A stretch of DNA of 64,000 nt from Patellaria atrata CBS 101060 (Eukaryota; Ascomycota; Dothideomycetes; Patellariales; Patellariaceae): NCBI GenBank assembly GCA_010093705.1, contig MU006105.1, positions 411,960 through 475,959 on the forward strand, given 5' to 3'. Both the position numbers and the translations under genes were made by a program. The notes under the pieces were generated by a model. The model saw only the letters and a list, made by a program, of their open reading frames with translations, was not told the DNA's origin and ran no database searches. Positions 51,767 to 63,090 of the stretch are shown here, piece by piece (the first letter of the stretch is position 1; every line of letters begins with the position of its first letter).

Positions 51767-52995
51767 ATGGTGAAGAAAGATGAAAAGCCAGACCCGTTGG
51801 CTGACATGTGAGTTACATCATCCCTCTGCGTGCCTCGAGTATTTCTAGAAATATTTGAACCACTTATCACAACTAACACAAATCGCATAGACCTCACGAG
51901 CGAAAAGAACCTAGACCAGACTTTTCCACTCCACCGCCACGCAAAGCGCTCCCTAAAACTCTCCAAGAAACCCTCGATAGCGACGAAAAGCTCTGGGAAC
52001 TGATCACAGATGGACAGTATGTCTTCCTCGTAGCCCCCCCTTCATCCTGTTATCACTTTCCCCCTTTATTGTGGAATCCTCTTCATTCCCTCCCTGAACT
52101 CCTTAATACTCTCCTTATACTTACTCACCTCTCCCGCAGCGCCCCCGAAACAACAGACACATCAATCCGCTACGCCGCCTATGCCTCCCGCATTCGTACA
52201 ATTCTACTCTCTGCACACCGCTATGTCGCATACACCTCTGACATAGGGGAATCATTTCGCCCTATAGCGCACCCTTGGCTTGTTCGTGGCGCGTATGGAA
52301 TCAGTTGGCTCTACCTTGCTGGTGACGTCGGACACGAAGGCTACAAAGCATGGTTGCAAAATCAACAAGTGCTCAACCCCCAACCTCTAGCAGCTGCGAA
52401 AGAAGGAGATGCGACAAGCGCGACGACAGGGCTGCTGGATGGGCTAAAGAAAAAGGCGTCTCAGGCTATAGGATCAGGGGCGAAGGAGGAGAGTCAGGGG
52501 CATCTGACACTACCCGGCAAAGTGCCCGCAATTGATGATTATAGGGCCGTCATGGTTCAACGGGCTGTATTTCAGAGTATCGCCTCCATGGGCCTCCCCG
52601 CCTTCACGATCCATAGCATAGTACGGTACTCGGGACGTGCGCTGAAAGACGCAAAAAACAAAAACATTCGCACATGGGGCCCTATAGGAGTAAGTTCCCC
52701 GTCGCCCCGATTTGCCTTGCCTTCATCATACTTCTATCACTTCCCTATTCCACTATTGCTATGGATTGCTGGGAGTATAGATTGCTAACCAATATGATAG
52801 CTGGGGCTCGCCGCAATCCCCTTCCTCCCATACGCCTTCGACGAGCCAGTCGAGCGCGCCGTAGAATGGACCTTTCACAAAGCTTTCGAGACGTTCGGTG
52901 GACCGGAGGCTGTGGGTCATTCGCCGACTACAGGACGGGAGAGGCAGTTGCAGAAGGATTTGAAAGCGTTCACTAAAGGGGAGAAGGAACTATAA
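51767..52995 (+). CDS. Mitochondrial fission process protein, Mtp18/MTFP1 family
   Basis: Four exons: 51767-51807, 51891-52016, 52140-52689, 52801-52995; introns 83, 123 and 111 bp; 303 residues. Family segments: TDTSIRYAAYASRIRTILLSAHRYVAYTSDIGESFRP, LVRGAYGISWLYLAGDVGHEG, YRAVMVQRAVFQSIASMGLPAFTIHSIV, then GLAAIPFLPYAFDEPVERAVEW. MTFP1 (MTP18) is an inner-membrane protein that promotes mitochondrial division; the hydrophobic helices in these segments fit an integral membrane protein. A charged linker (LDGLKKKASQAIGSGAKEE) lies in the middle. The splice sites are all GT/AG and keep frame; the first exon is only 13 codons. An N-terminal Pro-rich stretch (RPDFSTPPPRKALPKTLQETL) precedes the core. 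Confidence 0.88.
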
Positions 52996-55900
52996 CGGCG
53001 ATGAATGATAATAAATGATAGTAGAACGGCCGCAATAGCGACATCATTTGATCGTACTTGTACATATTAAATCCGCATATGGGAGGACATGGAAGAGGTG
53101 TTTAGCTCCACTTTACATTTGTATATAGTAACTCACAGCTCGGAGAAATTCAACCTTTGATCGACGTTATTATAACCATACTTTCCCCCCAACCCTGAAC
53201 GTCCGTTACCCCTTATTCCCCAAGTAGATTCCCAATGATACATCTATTCAACTCCTGCAAAATCATTCCATCATATGAACCAACTGGATCATTGGTCTTC
53301 CGCATTTTCAACTATATCATTTTAAGACTTCCTCGTCCACGAAAAGCTCCACAGCTCTCACATTCTTCATTTTCACTGCGATCAACCTAGTCAAAAATAA
53401 AAAGTCTAAGCATTCAGTTTCAAAAAGGATTTAATACTTGTATCTATCTATACATCTATTTTAATGACTAACTGTGGAATGGTAGAACATAGTCGAACCA
53501 GACAAAGATGATATTCAGAAAGTTGAGCTAAAACCACCTCCTGAAACATCACTCAGTACAACAAGAAGAACTCTTCCACCGCACAATGGCCACAGAGTTT
53601 GAAATACAAAGCTAAACCGCATCCTAATGCTATCACGACCAGAAGAAGAGGGTGAAATCCTCATTTCCGCACATTCCTATGTCACAACGTGTGGTGGAGA
53701 ACAATTACAAGAAAAATACAAAGTTTGATGCGACGTTACACAACATATCCAATATGAAATGATCCAATTTCGTGATCTTTGCTCAAACGAGTACCTTCAA
53801 CGGCCGAGTGTGTTGCTGCGGCTGAAGTTTTCATGCTCTTTCTTTGGCGCGAACGAACTGTTCCTTGGATTCCACAACACATCTAATATGAAACGAACCA
53901 ATTTCGTGATCAAATCTCATTCGAATACCTTCAACGGTCGAGTGTGTTGCTGCGGCTGAAATTTCCATGCTCTTTTGGCGCAAACGAACTGTCCCTTGGC
54001 CTCTTGCCCAGAATAACATGACCCTTCTTTTTGATCTTTAAAAAAAGACTGGAATACATGTTCGTATACGAGACTCGATATTTCGAGAGGGCAGTATAGA
54101 GGAAGGCAATGGTAACCTTCTCTAACGCTGCTCAATTTCGCCGTGTATATCGTCAAGGGTACACTCTTATCCTCGAGATGAGGAAGACGATTTTTTTCTG
54201 AAGTTGTATAGGGAAACCCAAAGGAATAACACGACTGCGCTAAAATATGTTCGGTGTATATTACCAGAAGTGTGGCACGGCGGAGAGTGATAACGATTCT
54301 CTCGCAACTGCTACATTTGCAAGAGTAAGAGTGTGCTAAACTATGTCTGGTGTACTATATCCTGGATTTCTTGAAATCGGAAAATGAACACGTCTATGTA
54401 TGCTCTTGATTCTCCAAGCACTTTATTAAACTTGCTCGGTTTTACCCTCCTGGTTTTCGGTGGGTTTAGATAGTCGCTGTCTTCGGCAGAGCTAACAGGG
54501 CCGCCGACAGAACTGGCGGCACACATTTGATTTGAATCTATTAGCACAGTCCAGGATGCATTCACTCAGAAGAGTGCCTAGTCGTCGTTGTTGTGCAGAA
54601 AGTCTTGCGAGTTTCTCCTAACTATCTCCCTTCTAGTGGACGATGTCCGGGCAAGTCATTCCTAGAATTGGACTCCATGATCTCCGCGATAATGAAATCG
54701 CATCTGCGGCACTTATTGATATTTGAATGTCGACACCAGTTTGCGTCGTTCGATACATGTTAGTTTTTGACTACGAGTGAACGATTTTGGGTGGTCAAAC
54801 CGTCCTTCTCAGTCAAGTCTAGGTCAACGTGCGGAGGCCATAGACAGAGTATGGTTGACGTGACGACAAATCTGGGCCTTCTACTGCTGTCTGTAGAGAC
54901 GGTTGAGACATACTTCTACTTGCCGTATGTGAATGGAAGTGCTTTGAATGTATTCCGTGGGGATATTGATCCCAGGGAAGGTTTCTTCTTGAAAGAGGTC
55001 TTGACTTCATTTTCGATGCTATGATTCTTTTACTTTCTTCGCCATCTTTTGTCAACACTCGGGTTCCGATCAAACAGTTATTTTCTGTAGTGCAGGAGTT
55101 CGAATGTTGCTTCTTCTTTTTTCTTTCTCTAATCTCTCCAGCGAGTTGCTTGTGGTGCTCAACATTTCGAAGAATCGGGTGGGTGAGAAGACGCGTGGAA
55201 GACGAGAGGAATGAAAGAAGCTGAAGCAATTGGCTTGCTGTAGACTCGAAGAAGGACTTGAAAGGGTTTCGGTACGGAGAGCTTATTGTCGCATGCTGTT
55301 CATTGTAGCGTAGGAAGAGAATTGCGTTGAATTGCCCGGGATCGTATGAGACACATCGATCCACGTTATATTGTGAAACGAAATTGACAGAGAAAGCCAG
55401 TAGGGGATAGTAGCAGCATCGGAAAACATTAGCCAATCAAATTCTGGAGCCATTGGTGAAATACGCTCGTGGATGGAAGTTTGTATAGAACATCAGGTTC
55501 GCCGGTCTGTGGAAACAAGACGACATTCCTCAGATGATTGAGTTCGGGTTTATTGGTTAGCCGAACAAAGGGATCTTATGTTAGCTTCACATCGACCAAA
55601 ATTGACCTTGGGATTAAGTTTCTTCCGGTTCTGGGACCGCTGGATGATTGGGAGACTCCACAGCAATGAGAGGCCTTAAAGGATCAAGAAAATTAGGCAT
55701 AATGAACATGTCCTGGAAGAATCTGAGCGTCATTCTCGACGGATATGTCGCCGACTTCTTTAGTGACTTGGCCCTGAATATGGAAGGCCTCCCTTCGGAT
55801 TGGTTGAGCACTGAGCTCAAGTAAAAGGAGTTAGTCGAGAAAGATTTAGAAAGACTGAAGGCTGTCGTTAATCCCCAACTTGAGAAAAAAGAATGAGAGT

Positions 55901-57865
55901 CAAGAATATGCTCCAAGTTGGAAATGACGATGAGGTTACATCGAAGATAATCTCGCAAGAAAGAGGCCCTGAGACTCCATATGTTTGTATGGTCCATTTG
56001 TTAAATAAATAGTTCGATAAATCGGTTCGGTGCATGCTTCCTTAATTTTCTAGGTGACTGGCTTGACAAAAAGCCAGTTGACGCCGGAATCTCAAACAAG
56101 GTCGCGGCTGTAGCCTAGACGCAATGTAAGGATATGTCTGAAGTTTGAAGATGATCACATGCAGAGCGATGGAGTGGAGCTTCGTAAGTTTTAAAGCCTT
56201 TGTGTGGTCTGATGCAACGTCTTGACTGGCTCTTCTTCGATTCTTACTGCCTAATTTGAGTTAACTACCATGAGAAGTGATAGGTTAGTGGGACGTCTTA
56301 AATGTGTACCACTCTGGAGATGCCTGGCTAATATTGTCCTGATTTGATGAAGTACAGGAGTGAGGATGACTCCTGGCTTTTGGGATTCTGCTAGTTATGA
56401 GAGGCCTTTAAGTGGAAGAGTACCATCTGTAGACTCGACGTCGAGAATCCGCTTCTCGGTGGAAAAGGGGAAACAAATGAATCATATATTAGACACAACG
56501 AGGCGGATTGATGAATGACCTAAGGTGACCATCGTCCAAAGGAAGTGCGGAGTGAGCTGAAGGGATCTATTTGTGTCTGAGCATCATATTTGCTGTTTCT
56601 GCAATAGCTAAAGGACGTCTGTATTGTATGACGTGGTGAACAACCGGTCGACAGCGAAGTCGCCTTCCAGGAGCGTTTTTGAGCCACTTGATCATCCTCA
56701 GTGTCTCGCAAGTTTGAGTAACAATGGTCTTTTTGTTCGTGGCAGAAGCTGCATGATTGAATGAATGTCTGATGGAAATATGAATGATAACTCAATAGCC
56801 CCTGATGAAGTAATTTTAGTAAATAAAAGCATAAAAAATAGAAAATACTTACAGTTTGTTCTTATTGGAAGAAAGAAGAAGTGTTGAGGTGAAAAATATT
56901 GTTTTTGGAGAAGACACGGTCATGACGGGTGCCTAATAATTGTACCAATGCGTCCAGTGGATTCCCTGTTTGAGTGTTTATTTGGGTCACTTCAGGCGGA
57001 AGGAGGCGTATTACGCGTCCAGAATCGTCAGTTGCAGTAGATGTCCCCTCGAAAGTAGAAAGGAGAGGTTGGGTGCTGCAACAGGAGAGGCTATCAAGGA
57101 GGCAGTGCCAGCTCTGTGAAGTATTGCTTTTGCCTTGGAGAAGGCATACAAGGTCGAAAACACTAGTCTAAAGGTGACATCAACGTGTTTGTGTGGAAAT
57201 AGGCTGTGGAAAACCTAGATGAGCGCGAAACGATCTGGTGAAAGGAGGTCAACCCCTGAGAGAGAGAGAACGAGACACGCTGCTAGAATGGGTAAGGTAG
57301 CAGAGATGATGTTCTTTTCCGAAAAGAATAACAGAGAAGCTGAAGATGTTGCGACGCCAGTGTTTAGATGAATCTTGGAGAGAAAATGGAAGAGCGGTCT
57401 GTTGTGCGAAAGGTTTCTTGGCAATAACGGGGTGACGGATACGGTAATCAGCTAAGTGAAGGGCTACAAACAGGAAGGAGTAAGAAAATACAGACAAGGA
57501 TCGCCCCGTAAGTGGGCAGTATACTTGAAAGTGTGAATACAGCTTAGTGATTCAATGACCTTCATATGATATCTCCTTGATGGCCATCGCGGCGGTCCTT
57601 GCTCTTGCTATACACCTACCAGCTCACCGTTCAGCTTAGAGAATAGATAGTTCCCTTGGATTAATACAGTTTGTACATCTTGATAGCTTTGTAGGCCAGT
57701 AGTCCAGTCCTTACGTATAACGGAGGCGGAGGCCGTTTCTTTGGCCACGGGCACAGGACGCCGTAAACCAACAGTGCTATCGACAACACGCAGGATAATC
57801 TACTACGGCGGTGAGGTATAGAAGAACAGTACGCTCAGTACCTCGATATTGCTACTCAAACCCCT
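52996..57865. other. Gene-poor region with local duplications
   Basis: 4.9 kb without a recognisable gene. Minus-strand ORFs at 54819-55436 (205 codons, non-ATG start) and 55614-55997 (127 codons) have no domain and may be chance or relics. Local duplications are present at 53739-54001 and again near 54238/54334 (GCTAAAATATGT... versus GCTAAACTATGT..., ~96 bp apart). No transposon ends or target duplications were found. Confidence 0.45.
53739..54001. repeat. Imperfect tandem duplication, ~130-bp unit, two copies
   Basis: Copies start at 53739 and 53873. They share CACAACA-AT--AATATGAAA, CCAATTTCGTGATC, ACCTTCAACGG-CGAGTGTG, TTGCTGCGGCTGAA, CATGCTCTTT and GAACGAACTGT-CCTTGG, about 80-85% identical by eye. 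No coding potential evident. Confidence 0.85.
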
Positions 57866-59338
57866 CTAAACCCTCAACACCACCCTAAACGCCTTCCACA
57901 CCCACCGGAACGGCCACACCGCCTTCAATACCGCACCTACGACAGCATCGATTATATGCCACACGAAAATGATCACATACAGCGCCACACCGAGTTTCAG
58001 AACCAACAACACCACCTCCCACAAATCCTCTGTACCCGTGCCTAGCTCTACAGCTGTAGACGTACATACCGGTCTCGGGCCCGCCAACGTTGTCTGAGGA
58101 TGGATTACCACGTTAGCAGCATCTTTCCTCGACTTCCTAGACCCTCTAAGCCTCAATCGCCGCGAGCTAAGGGACCGTGGCAATATCGGAGAAGAAGGCG
58201 GTGTATTATTACAAGGAGAAGTGGTCCGATCATAATTTGACGAAGAGCTGGCGACCACAACTGGTGCACCAGTCGTAGGAGCTTGCGTGTAAAAGAGTCT
58301 CTTGGCTGAAAAACTGGATGGTGTTACCTTCTGCCAAGTAGTAATTCTTTCGCTGTTTAGTTGAGACCTGTGATTCAGCTGACTTGAACCGTGTGCAAAT
58401 ATAGGTGACAATTCATCTCCCTTCCTCCCATCCTTAGCGGTCTTGATTGGCGCAGGCGAACTCACAATTCTTCGAGGACTCGGCGGTGAACCAACAGGCT
58501 TACGAGAGATTTCTTTTATAGAAGTTGAAGTAGAAGAGGGTAAAGGGAAAACGGGCCTCAGACACATTGGGGGTGCCTGAGATGTCGCGTCTAGCTCTAT
58601 ACACTCGAAGGTATCGGTCAAAAGATCAGGACTGAAGGCTCCTGGGGTTGGGCGGTGAGGAGAAGAATTGCGAATGACAGGCCTTGGGTTTTCTTTGTGA
58701 CGGATACATCGAGTTTCGCCCTTATATTGGTCGTGGGCTCTGGTCCTAGTGCTTTCGTGTCGCTCAGGATCCAAACAAGGGGTTTCAATAGCAAAACGGT
58801 CTGAAACAAAATTATTATGCTCCCCGTCTGAGGCGGAACTGTTTGAATGAGAAGATGTTGTAGATATACTAGTCGGTGGAGTAGAGTCCACTTTCCACCA
58901 ACCTCTCTTATCACAACGCCAGCGTGTATGAGGTGCCTTCCTAGAATCGTGGCCGCGCCGCCGGGAAGCCGGGATATTGACGTTTAGTGATCCTGAATAC
59001 CAAGGCGAATAGAGCTCCAGGGCCTCTCCAGGGGAGACGGGAGTACGTCCAGACATCAGGGAAGTTGTGCTAGGGGTGACCAGGCCAGTCCGGGGATTTG
59101 CAGCGCGCACTGTAAGATAGTCCCCGGTCTGTCGCATTCGCAAACTCGACTGTTCGTGCAATGGGTGAACGTAAGGCTCCAATTTGATGGGGGATAAAGA
59201 GCGATTCGACGACGGGGATTGTATGCTACTGTAACGATGTATCCTCTTTCGAACCCATCCACGAAGCGAGTTGTTTCTTACAATATTACGAGGTCGACGA
59301 CCCAGGGAATGAGAGGGAGAATTAGAGCCAGTGGCCAT
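57866..59338 (-). CDS. Hypothetical Ser/Pro-rich protein with C-terminal membrane helices
   Basis: Single exon, 490 residues. A basic N-terminus (RRPRNIVRNNSLRGWVRKRIHRYSS) is followed by ~380 residues of Ser/Thr/Pro-rich, likely disordered sequence with a short Trp-rich block (TRWRCDKRGWWKV). The C-terminal ~65 residues are hydrophobic: LWEVVLLVLKLGVALYVIIFVWHIIDAVVGAVL and a second amphipathic part (WPFRWVWKAFRVVLRV), suggesting one or two membrane helices at the end (tail anchor). No known family recognised. Located next to, and on the same strand as, cdc73. Confidence 0.75.
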   Translation of the reverse strand: MATGSNSPSHSLGRRPRNIVRNNSLRGWVRKRIHRYSSIQSPSSNRSLSPIKLEPYVHPLHEQSSLRMRQTGDYLTVRAANPRTGLVTPSTTSLMSGRTPVSPGEALELYSPWYSGSLNVNIPASRRRGHDSRKAPHTRWRCDKRGWWKVDSTPPTSISTTSSHSNSSASDGEHNNFVSDRFAIETPCLDPERHESTRTRAHDQYKGETRCIRHKENPRPVIRNSSPHRPTPGAFSPDLLTDTFECIELDATSQAPPMCLRPVFPLPSSTSTSIKEISRKPVGSPPSPRRIVSSPAPIKTAKDGRKGDELSPIFAHGSSQLNHRSQLNSERITTWQKVTPSSFSAKRLFYTQAPTTGAPVVVASSSSNYDRTTSPCNNTPPSSPILPRSLSSRRLRLRGSRKSRKDAANVVIHPQTTLAGPRPVCTSTAVELGTGTEDLWEVVLLVLKLGVALYVIIFVWHIIDAVVGAVLKAVWPFRWVWKAFRVVLRV

Positions 59339-59672
59339 TCTTACAAAAAGAATGTATGGAAGAAATTTACGATGAGACTAATATTGATAACTTGGGTATC
59401 AAATAAACAAATACCTCTTCCTGGAGAAGTTCGTTGCTGGTTCACGCCTGGAATGCTCCTGTTCCCACTCGCGCCTCCCTTGCTTTAATGCCCAATAAAA
59501 ATACTAAAACTCTTGAATACCCAGAAACTTTATGTCCTTAATGATTAGGTTCATCCACATTGTTAGCCTCGTCATGAAATTGAGCAAATCCGTTGTGCAA
59601 CCATATATCCGTTTTCGGAAGCAGAATGATCAAAATCCAGAACCGTTTTCAAACACCACCTGTATTGAACTT
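59339..59672. other. Promoter of the 490-residue gene / cdc73 3' flank
   Basis: 334 bp, nothing further seen. Confidence 0.35.
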
Positions 59673-61041
59673 TCAACGTCCACTGGGTATACCATCCCTA
59701 GTCCAACCTTTATTTCTCATGCTCTCCTCAACTGCACTCCAGATTAGTTCCACAACTTCCCTGTCTCTCCACCGGCCATTAGGACCCTGATGCGGATTCC
59801 ACTTATCAACCTGCTGGCTGACTACTCCCCTGCCCCATCCTCTAACCGTGCTCGGTACATCTTCTCCACGCCATCCTAGATAGATGCCTAAAGCGTGACT
59901 GAAAAGTTCCGGAGCTTGGGTCCATTTGTAAGACTTAAATTGCCATGTCTGACCGGTAGTAAACACAGCAACGACTCGTTGCCAATAATCGGGCTTGAAC
60001 TGATCTGAAGAATCGACTAAAACAAAACGCATAGGACGTGAAGGATCTATAGATGGTAAGATTCGGGATATATGGAGAATATTAGCGGTATTGCTGCTTC
60101 CTGCCAATGCTGAATCCGGAGGGATGTAGACACCGTTGTCTAGAAAGGATTTGATGTTACTCATACGGAGGAGAGAAGATGCTGAAGGCGAGAGAAGGAT
60201 AATAGGTTCTGGTCGACGGCCTGGTTTCTTTAGATTCGAGACCAAGGCCGGATTACTTGAGAGCGGAGCTGAAGGAGCAGGACCAGCTCGCGCACGAGTA
60301 TGGCCTAAGAAGGCTGCAGCATTCTTTCGAATGTGAGAAAAATCCTATTAGAGTGATTAGTAGCTCTAACAAGGATAGACAATACATTGACCAGTGGAGC
60401 AGAAAGGGACGTACCGTAGGTTTAATTCCCCTAAGGATGCTGTTTCTGTCGCCCACCTTTCTCTCACCATTGTAGATCTCTTGTAATCTGGGATCTATGG
60501 ATTTGCCGACTTTCGATCCTGCTGCTCCACTCGGTATGGTGGATATACCACCGGCAGAACCGGAAGCCACATCAGCTGCGCCTGACGCCTGCGCCGACGC
60601 TTCTTCAGAAGCCAGAGCGGTTATATACTCGCTTTCGTCTGATGCACCTTCTAGCCAGGTTATCAAGTCTAACTTTTCAACAAAGACAATATTCTGGACT
60701 TTCCCGCCTGCATTTCCTGGCGCTGCCAGCTCTTCATTCAGTCTTTGTGTCGACGCGATGTAATCTGGAATCGCGACATCTTTCTTCTGCCAGGCTAGAT
60801 ATATGCTGCGAAAATCAACTGGATTTCCGGATGATATGAAGCGAGTAGGCAAATTGAGAGGAAACGATCTGTGAGTGCCATTGAGGTTGAAATGGAGATG
60901 GGTCGCTTTTGCAAGGTTCGGTTCAAGGTCATTTACCGAACTAGGGTCTTCAGAAGATGTAGTTATCGGGTGACTGTTGATAGATATGGCCTGCCGGAGG
61001 TTACAGAGGGGATCTGTTTGTGCGGTTTCGTTTGATGACAT
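59673..61041 (-). CDS. cdc73: Cdc73, Paf1-complex subunit
   Basis: Two exons: 61041-60415 and 60344-59673, intron 70 bp (GTACGT...AATAG, phase 0, with a CTAAT branch), 432 residues. N-terminal half: DPLCNLRQAISINSHP, then RSIYLAWQKKDVAIPDYI, then GERKVGDRNSILRGIKPTDFSHIRKNA, which spans the splice. C-terminal Ras-like Cdc73 domain: EPIILLSPSASSLLRMSNIKSFLDNG, MRFVLVDSSDQFKPDYWQRVVAVFTTGQTWQFKSYKW, and the end SAVEESMRNKGW. Cdc73 is part of the Paf1 complex that rides with RNA polymerase II and aids histone modification and 3' processing. Length is normal for fungi, with a Ala/Gly/Ser-rich linker near residue 160. Confidence 0.94.
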
Positions 61042-61275
61042 CGTTACGGGATGTATGGAGGATTAACTGTCATTCGACGTACAAAGATTTCAGTCGAAGT
61101 CTCAGCAAGCTCCAATGCCAAGACTGATTGTGCGGAAACATTCCGCTAGCCTAATATCAGTTTCAGGCACCGTGCTCTGTAGGTAGGGTATTGATAACAA
61201 TCGAGGTTAAAGAAAGAAGAAAGAATTAATAGGACCATTTAATCAATCTATATACAGGTCGCCATACCCGTTCTC

Positions 61276-63090
61276 TCAGATGATCTCTTTTCCGTATAAC
61301 TTCTCCCAGCCACTGGCAATCTCAGCGTTAGAATCAAGTTCCAGAATTTTCCGCCTGCCATGATACACACAAATACCTTTACCTCGAGAGGGATGCTTAG
61401 GATTTAGAGGGCATAACGGACTGTTGGGAAGATGATCCGGAGTATCCCACTCAAATTGCTGGATCACATCTTCATCGATATGATCCTCGTCATCCCCATC
61501 CCCCTCATCAACCCGCATCCTAAACCAATCCTTCGCTGGTAGGGGTTTTGGCATTGATAAAGTTGCTTTGTATTCTGTCATATCTTCAAGTTCTATCGCC
61601 GGAGCTTTTTCGACGTAGCGATCTCGTGGAGGTCCTTGTGGAGTTTGTGGGCGGTCGTCAAAGAAGTACCCGCCTATCTTCCCAGTCTTACGATTGCGTA
61701 CTAGGGGTGGAGTGTTGACTCTCGTCATTTCTGGTGGACGGAAGTTAGGACCCACCTTGTTGGTTCTGTTGACGTCTGTTTTAGTACCCCTTTGTTTCTG
61801 AGTAAACTGTTCCGGTTTGTGCGTTGTACGACGAGACTTCTCGAAAATAGTAGATGGAGGCTCTCTAGAATGAGACAGCGGTGGAGTCATCGGATCCAAA
61901 AAGGTAGGTGTGACAGATCGTTTTGTTTGGGGGGTCAGTTCATCAGTTATATCTGCTGAACCAAACTGAGAGTCATTCGGAGTACTGCTAGATTCCGCTT
62001 CACTTGAGTGTGAACCCTGAAAGAACCAACGTCTGAAAGATCGCTTCGGTCTTAATTGTCCCAACTCATCATATTCCAACTCACGCCGGGGGCTTTCAGC
62101 TCTAACTGAGTGCAAAGATGTCTGACTGTGGCGGGATGAGCCCCGAGACCTATGCACTAGCTCTCTACTCGCATTTCGAAAGAAGCTCGGTCTTCCTGGG
62201 CCTGAGGAGTGAAGAGAACTCACAGAACCTCTCTTGCGGGAACACCTATGACGATTTGTTGGTTCTCGTTCCACTGGCTCTGACTTCGCGCAAGATGATA
62301 TACTAGGGCTTGGCGGTGAAGTAGAGTTCTGATCGGAATCTGGAGCATGATCAAGAGCGAACCTTGTCTGAGGACGGTTTGGCAATGATATGGAAGGTGA
62401 AGGCAATGGAGGCGGTTCCCATAGAGCGTGTTGGGCACTAGTTGAGACTCGTCTCTCCTCGAAGTCATTCACAGGGGTCAAAGGGGTTGTAGGAAAAAGT
62501 TCCGTTGTTGCGGTCTCTACCATAGGTGTTGGTGGAGGTGGAGATATGGGCAATACAGGTTCAACGGACGTGGTTGTCTCCCTTTCAATTTGCATCCTAA
62601 GGTTGCGAGAAGGTTGCTGCTCCTTTTCTAACATGTGAAATAATCGCAAATCTGGAACACCTCTCACGAGCCGTCGGGCCACAGTACTTATCGATGACGC
62701 TCCAGAAGTTCTGTGACTAGCAGCTGAGGAGCTATCCGAAGTTTGGGTATGGGTCCTTTTGACAGTGCTCCTTTTGAACGATAATGACCTGGAGAAATTT
62801 GAGGAGATTGAGCTACTTCGACGATTCAATAACTTAGAGGGGAACAATGTAGGGCGTGACAAATTATCATGCGCTTCATTTGACAATGCACTGGAATCCC
62901 CATCGTGGTTCGCATCCTGTAGTGCGACTTGATTCGTGGTTTGACGTCCTGGTGACAATGGTATAGGTGAGATGACCCTATCGTTATGAGTTATCCCTTC
63001 ACGGGTACTGCGTCCAGAGAGTCCTTGCGAGGTTCTATGTTGGATTTCGGCTGCGTTTTCGTAGCTTGGTGCTAATGTATCGTACGACAT
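61276..63090 (-). CDS. Hypothetical conserved fungal protein, low-complexity with ordered C-terminus
   Basis: Single exon, 604 residues. Most of the protein is Ser/Pro/Arg-rich and likely disordered (e.g. RRSSSISSNFSRSLSFKRS). Ordered blocks: VARRLVRGVPDLRLFHMLEKE near 140, RRELEYDELGQLRPKRSFRRWF near 340, TGKIGGYFFDDRP near 480, and a C-terminal region with FEWDTPDHLPNSPLCPLNPK and GKGICVYHGRRK, holding a Cys pair. No family recognised with confidence. The pattern of short conserved blocks in a disordered chain suggests a signalling or scaffold protein, but this is inference. Same strand as cdc73, about 235 bp upstream of it. Confidence 0.72.
   Translation of the reverse strand: MSYDTLAPSYENAAEIQHRTSQGLSGRSTREGITHNDRVISPIPLSPGRQTTNQVALQDANHDGDSSALSNEAHDNLSRPTLFPSKLLNRRSSSISSNFSRSLSFKRSTVKRTHTQTSDSSSAASHRTSGASSISTVARRLVRGVPDLRLFHMLEKEQQPSRNLRMQIERETTTSVEPVLPISPPPPTPMVETATTELFPTTPLTPVNDFEERRVSTSAQHALWEPPPLPSPSISLPNRPQTRFALDHAPDSDQNSTSPPSPSISSCAKSEPVEREPTNRHRCSRKRGSVSSLHSSGPGRPSFFRNASRELVHRSRGSSRHSQTSLHSVRAESPRRELEYDELGQLRPKRSFRRWFFQGSHSSEAESSSTPNDSQFGSADITDELTPQTKRSVTPTFLDPMTPPLSHSREPPSTIFEKSRRTTHKPEQFTQKQRGTKTDVNRTNKVGPNFRPPEMTRVNTPPLVRNRKTGKIGGYFFDDRPQTPQGPPRDRYVEKAPAIELEDMTEYKATLSMPKPLPAKDWFRMRVDEGDGDDEDHIDEDVIQQFEWDTPDHLPNSPLCPLNPKHPSRGKGICVYHGRRKILELDSNAEIASGWEKLYGKEII

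Noticed and set aside
54819-55436. 205-codon minus-strand ORF
   Set aside because: It begins at a non-ATG codon, has no domain or intron signals, and lies in duplicated gene-poor DNA.
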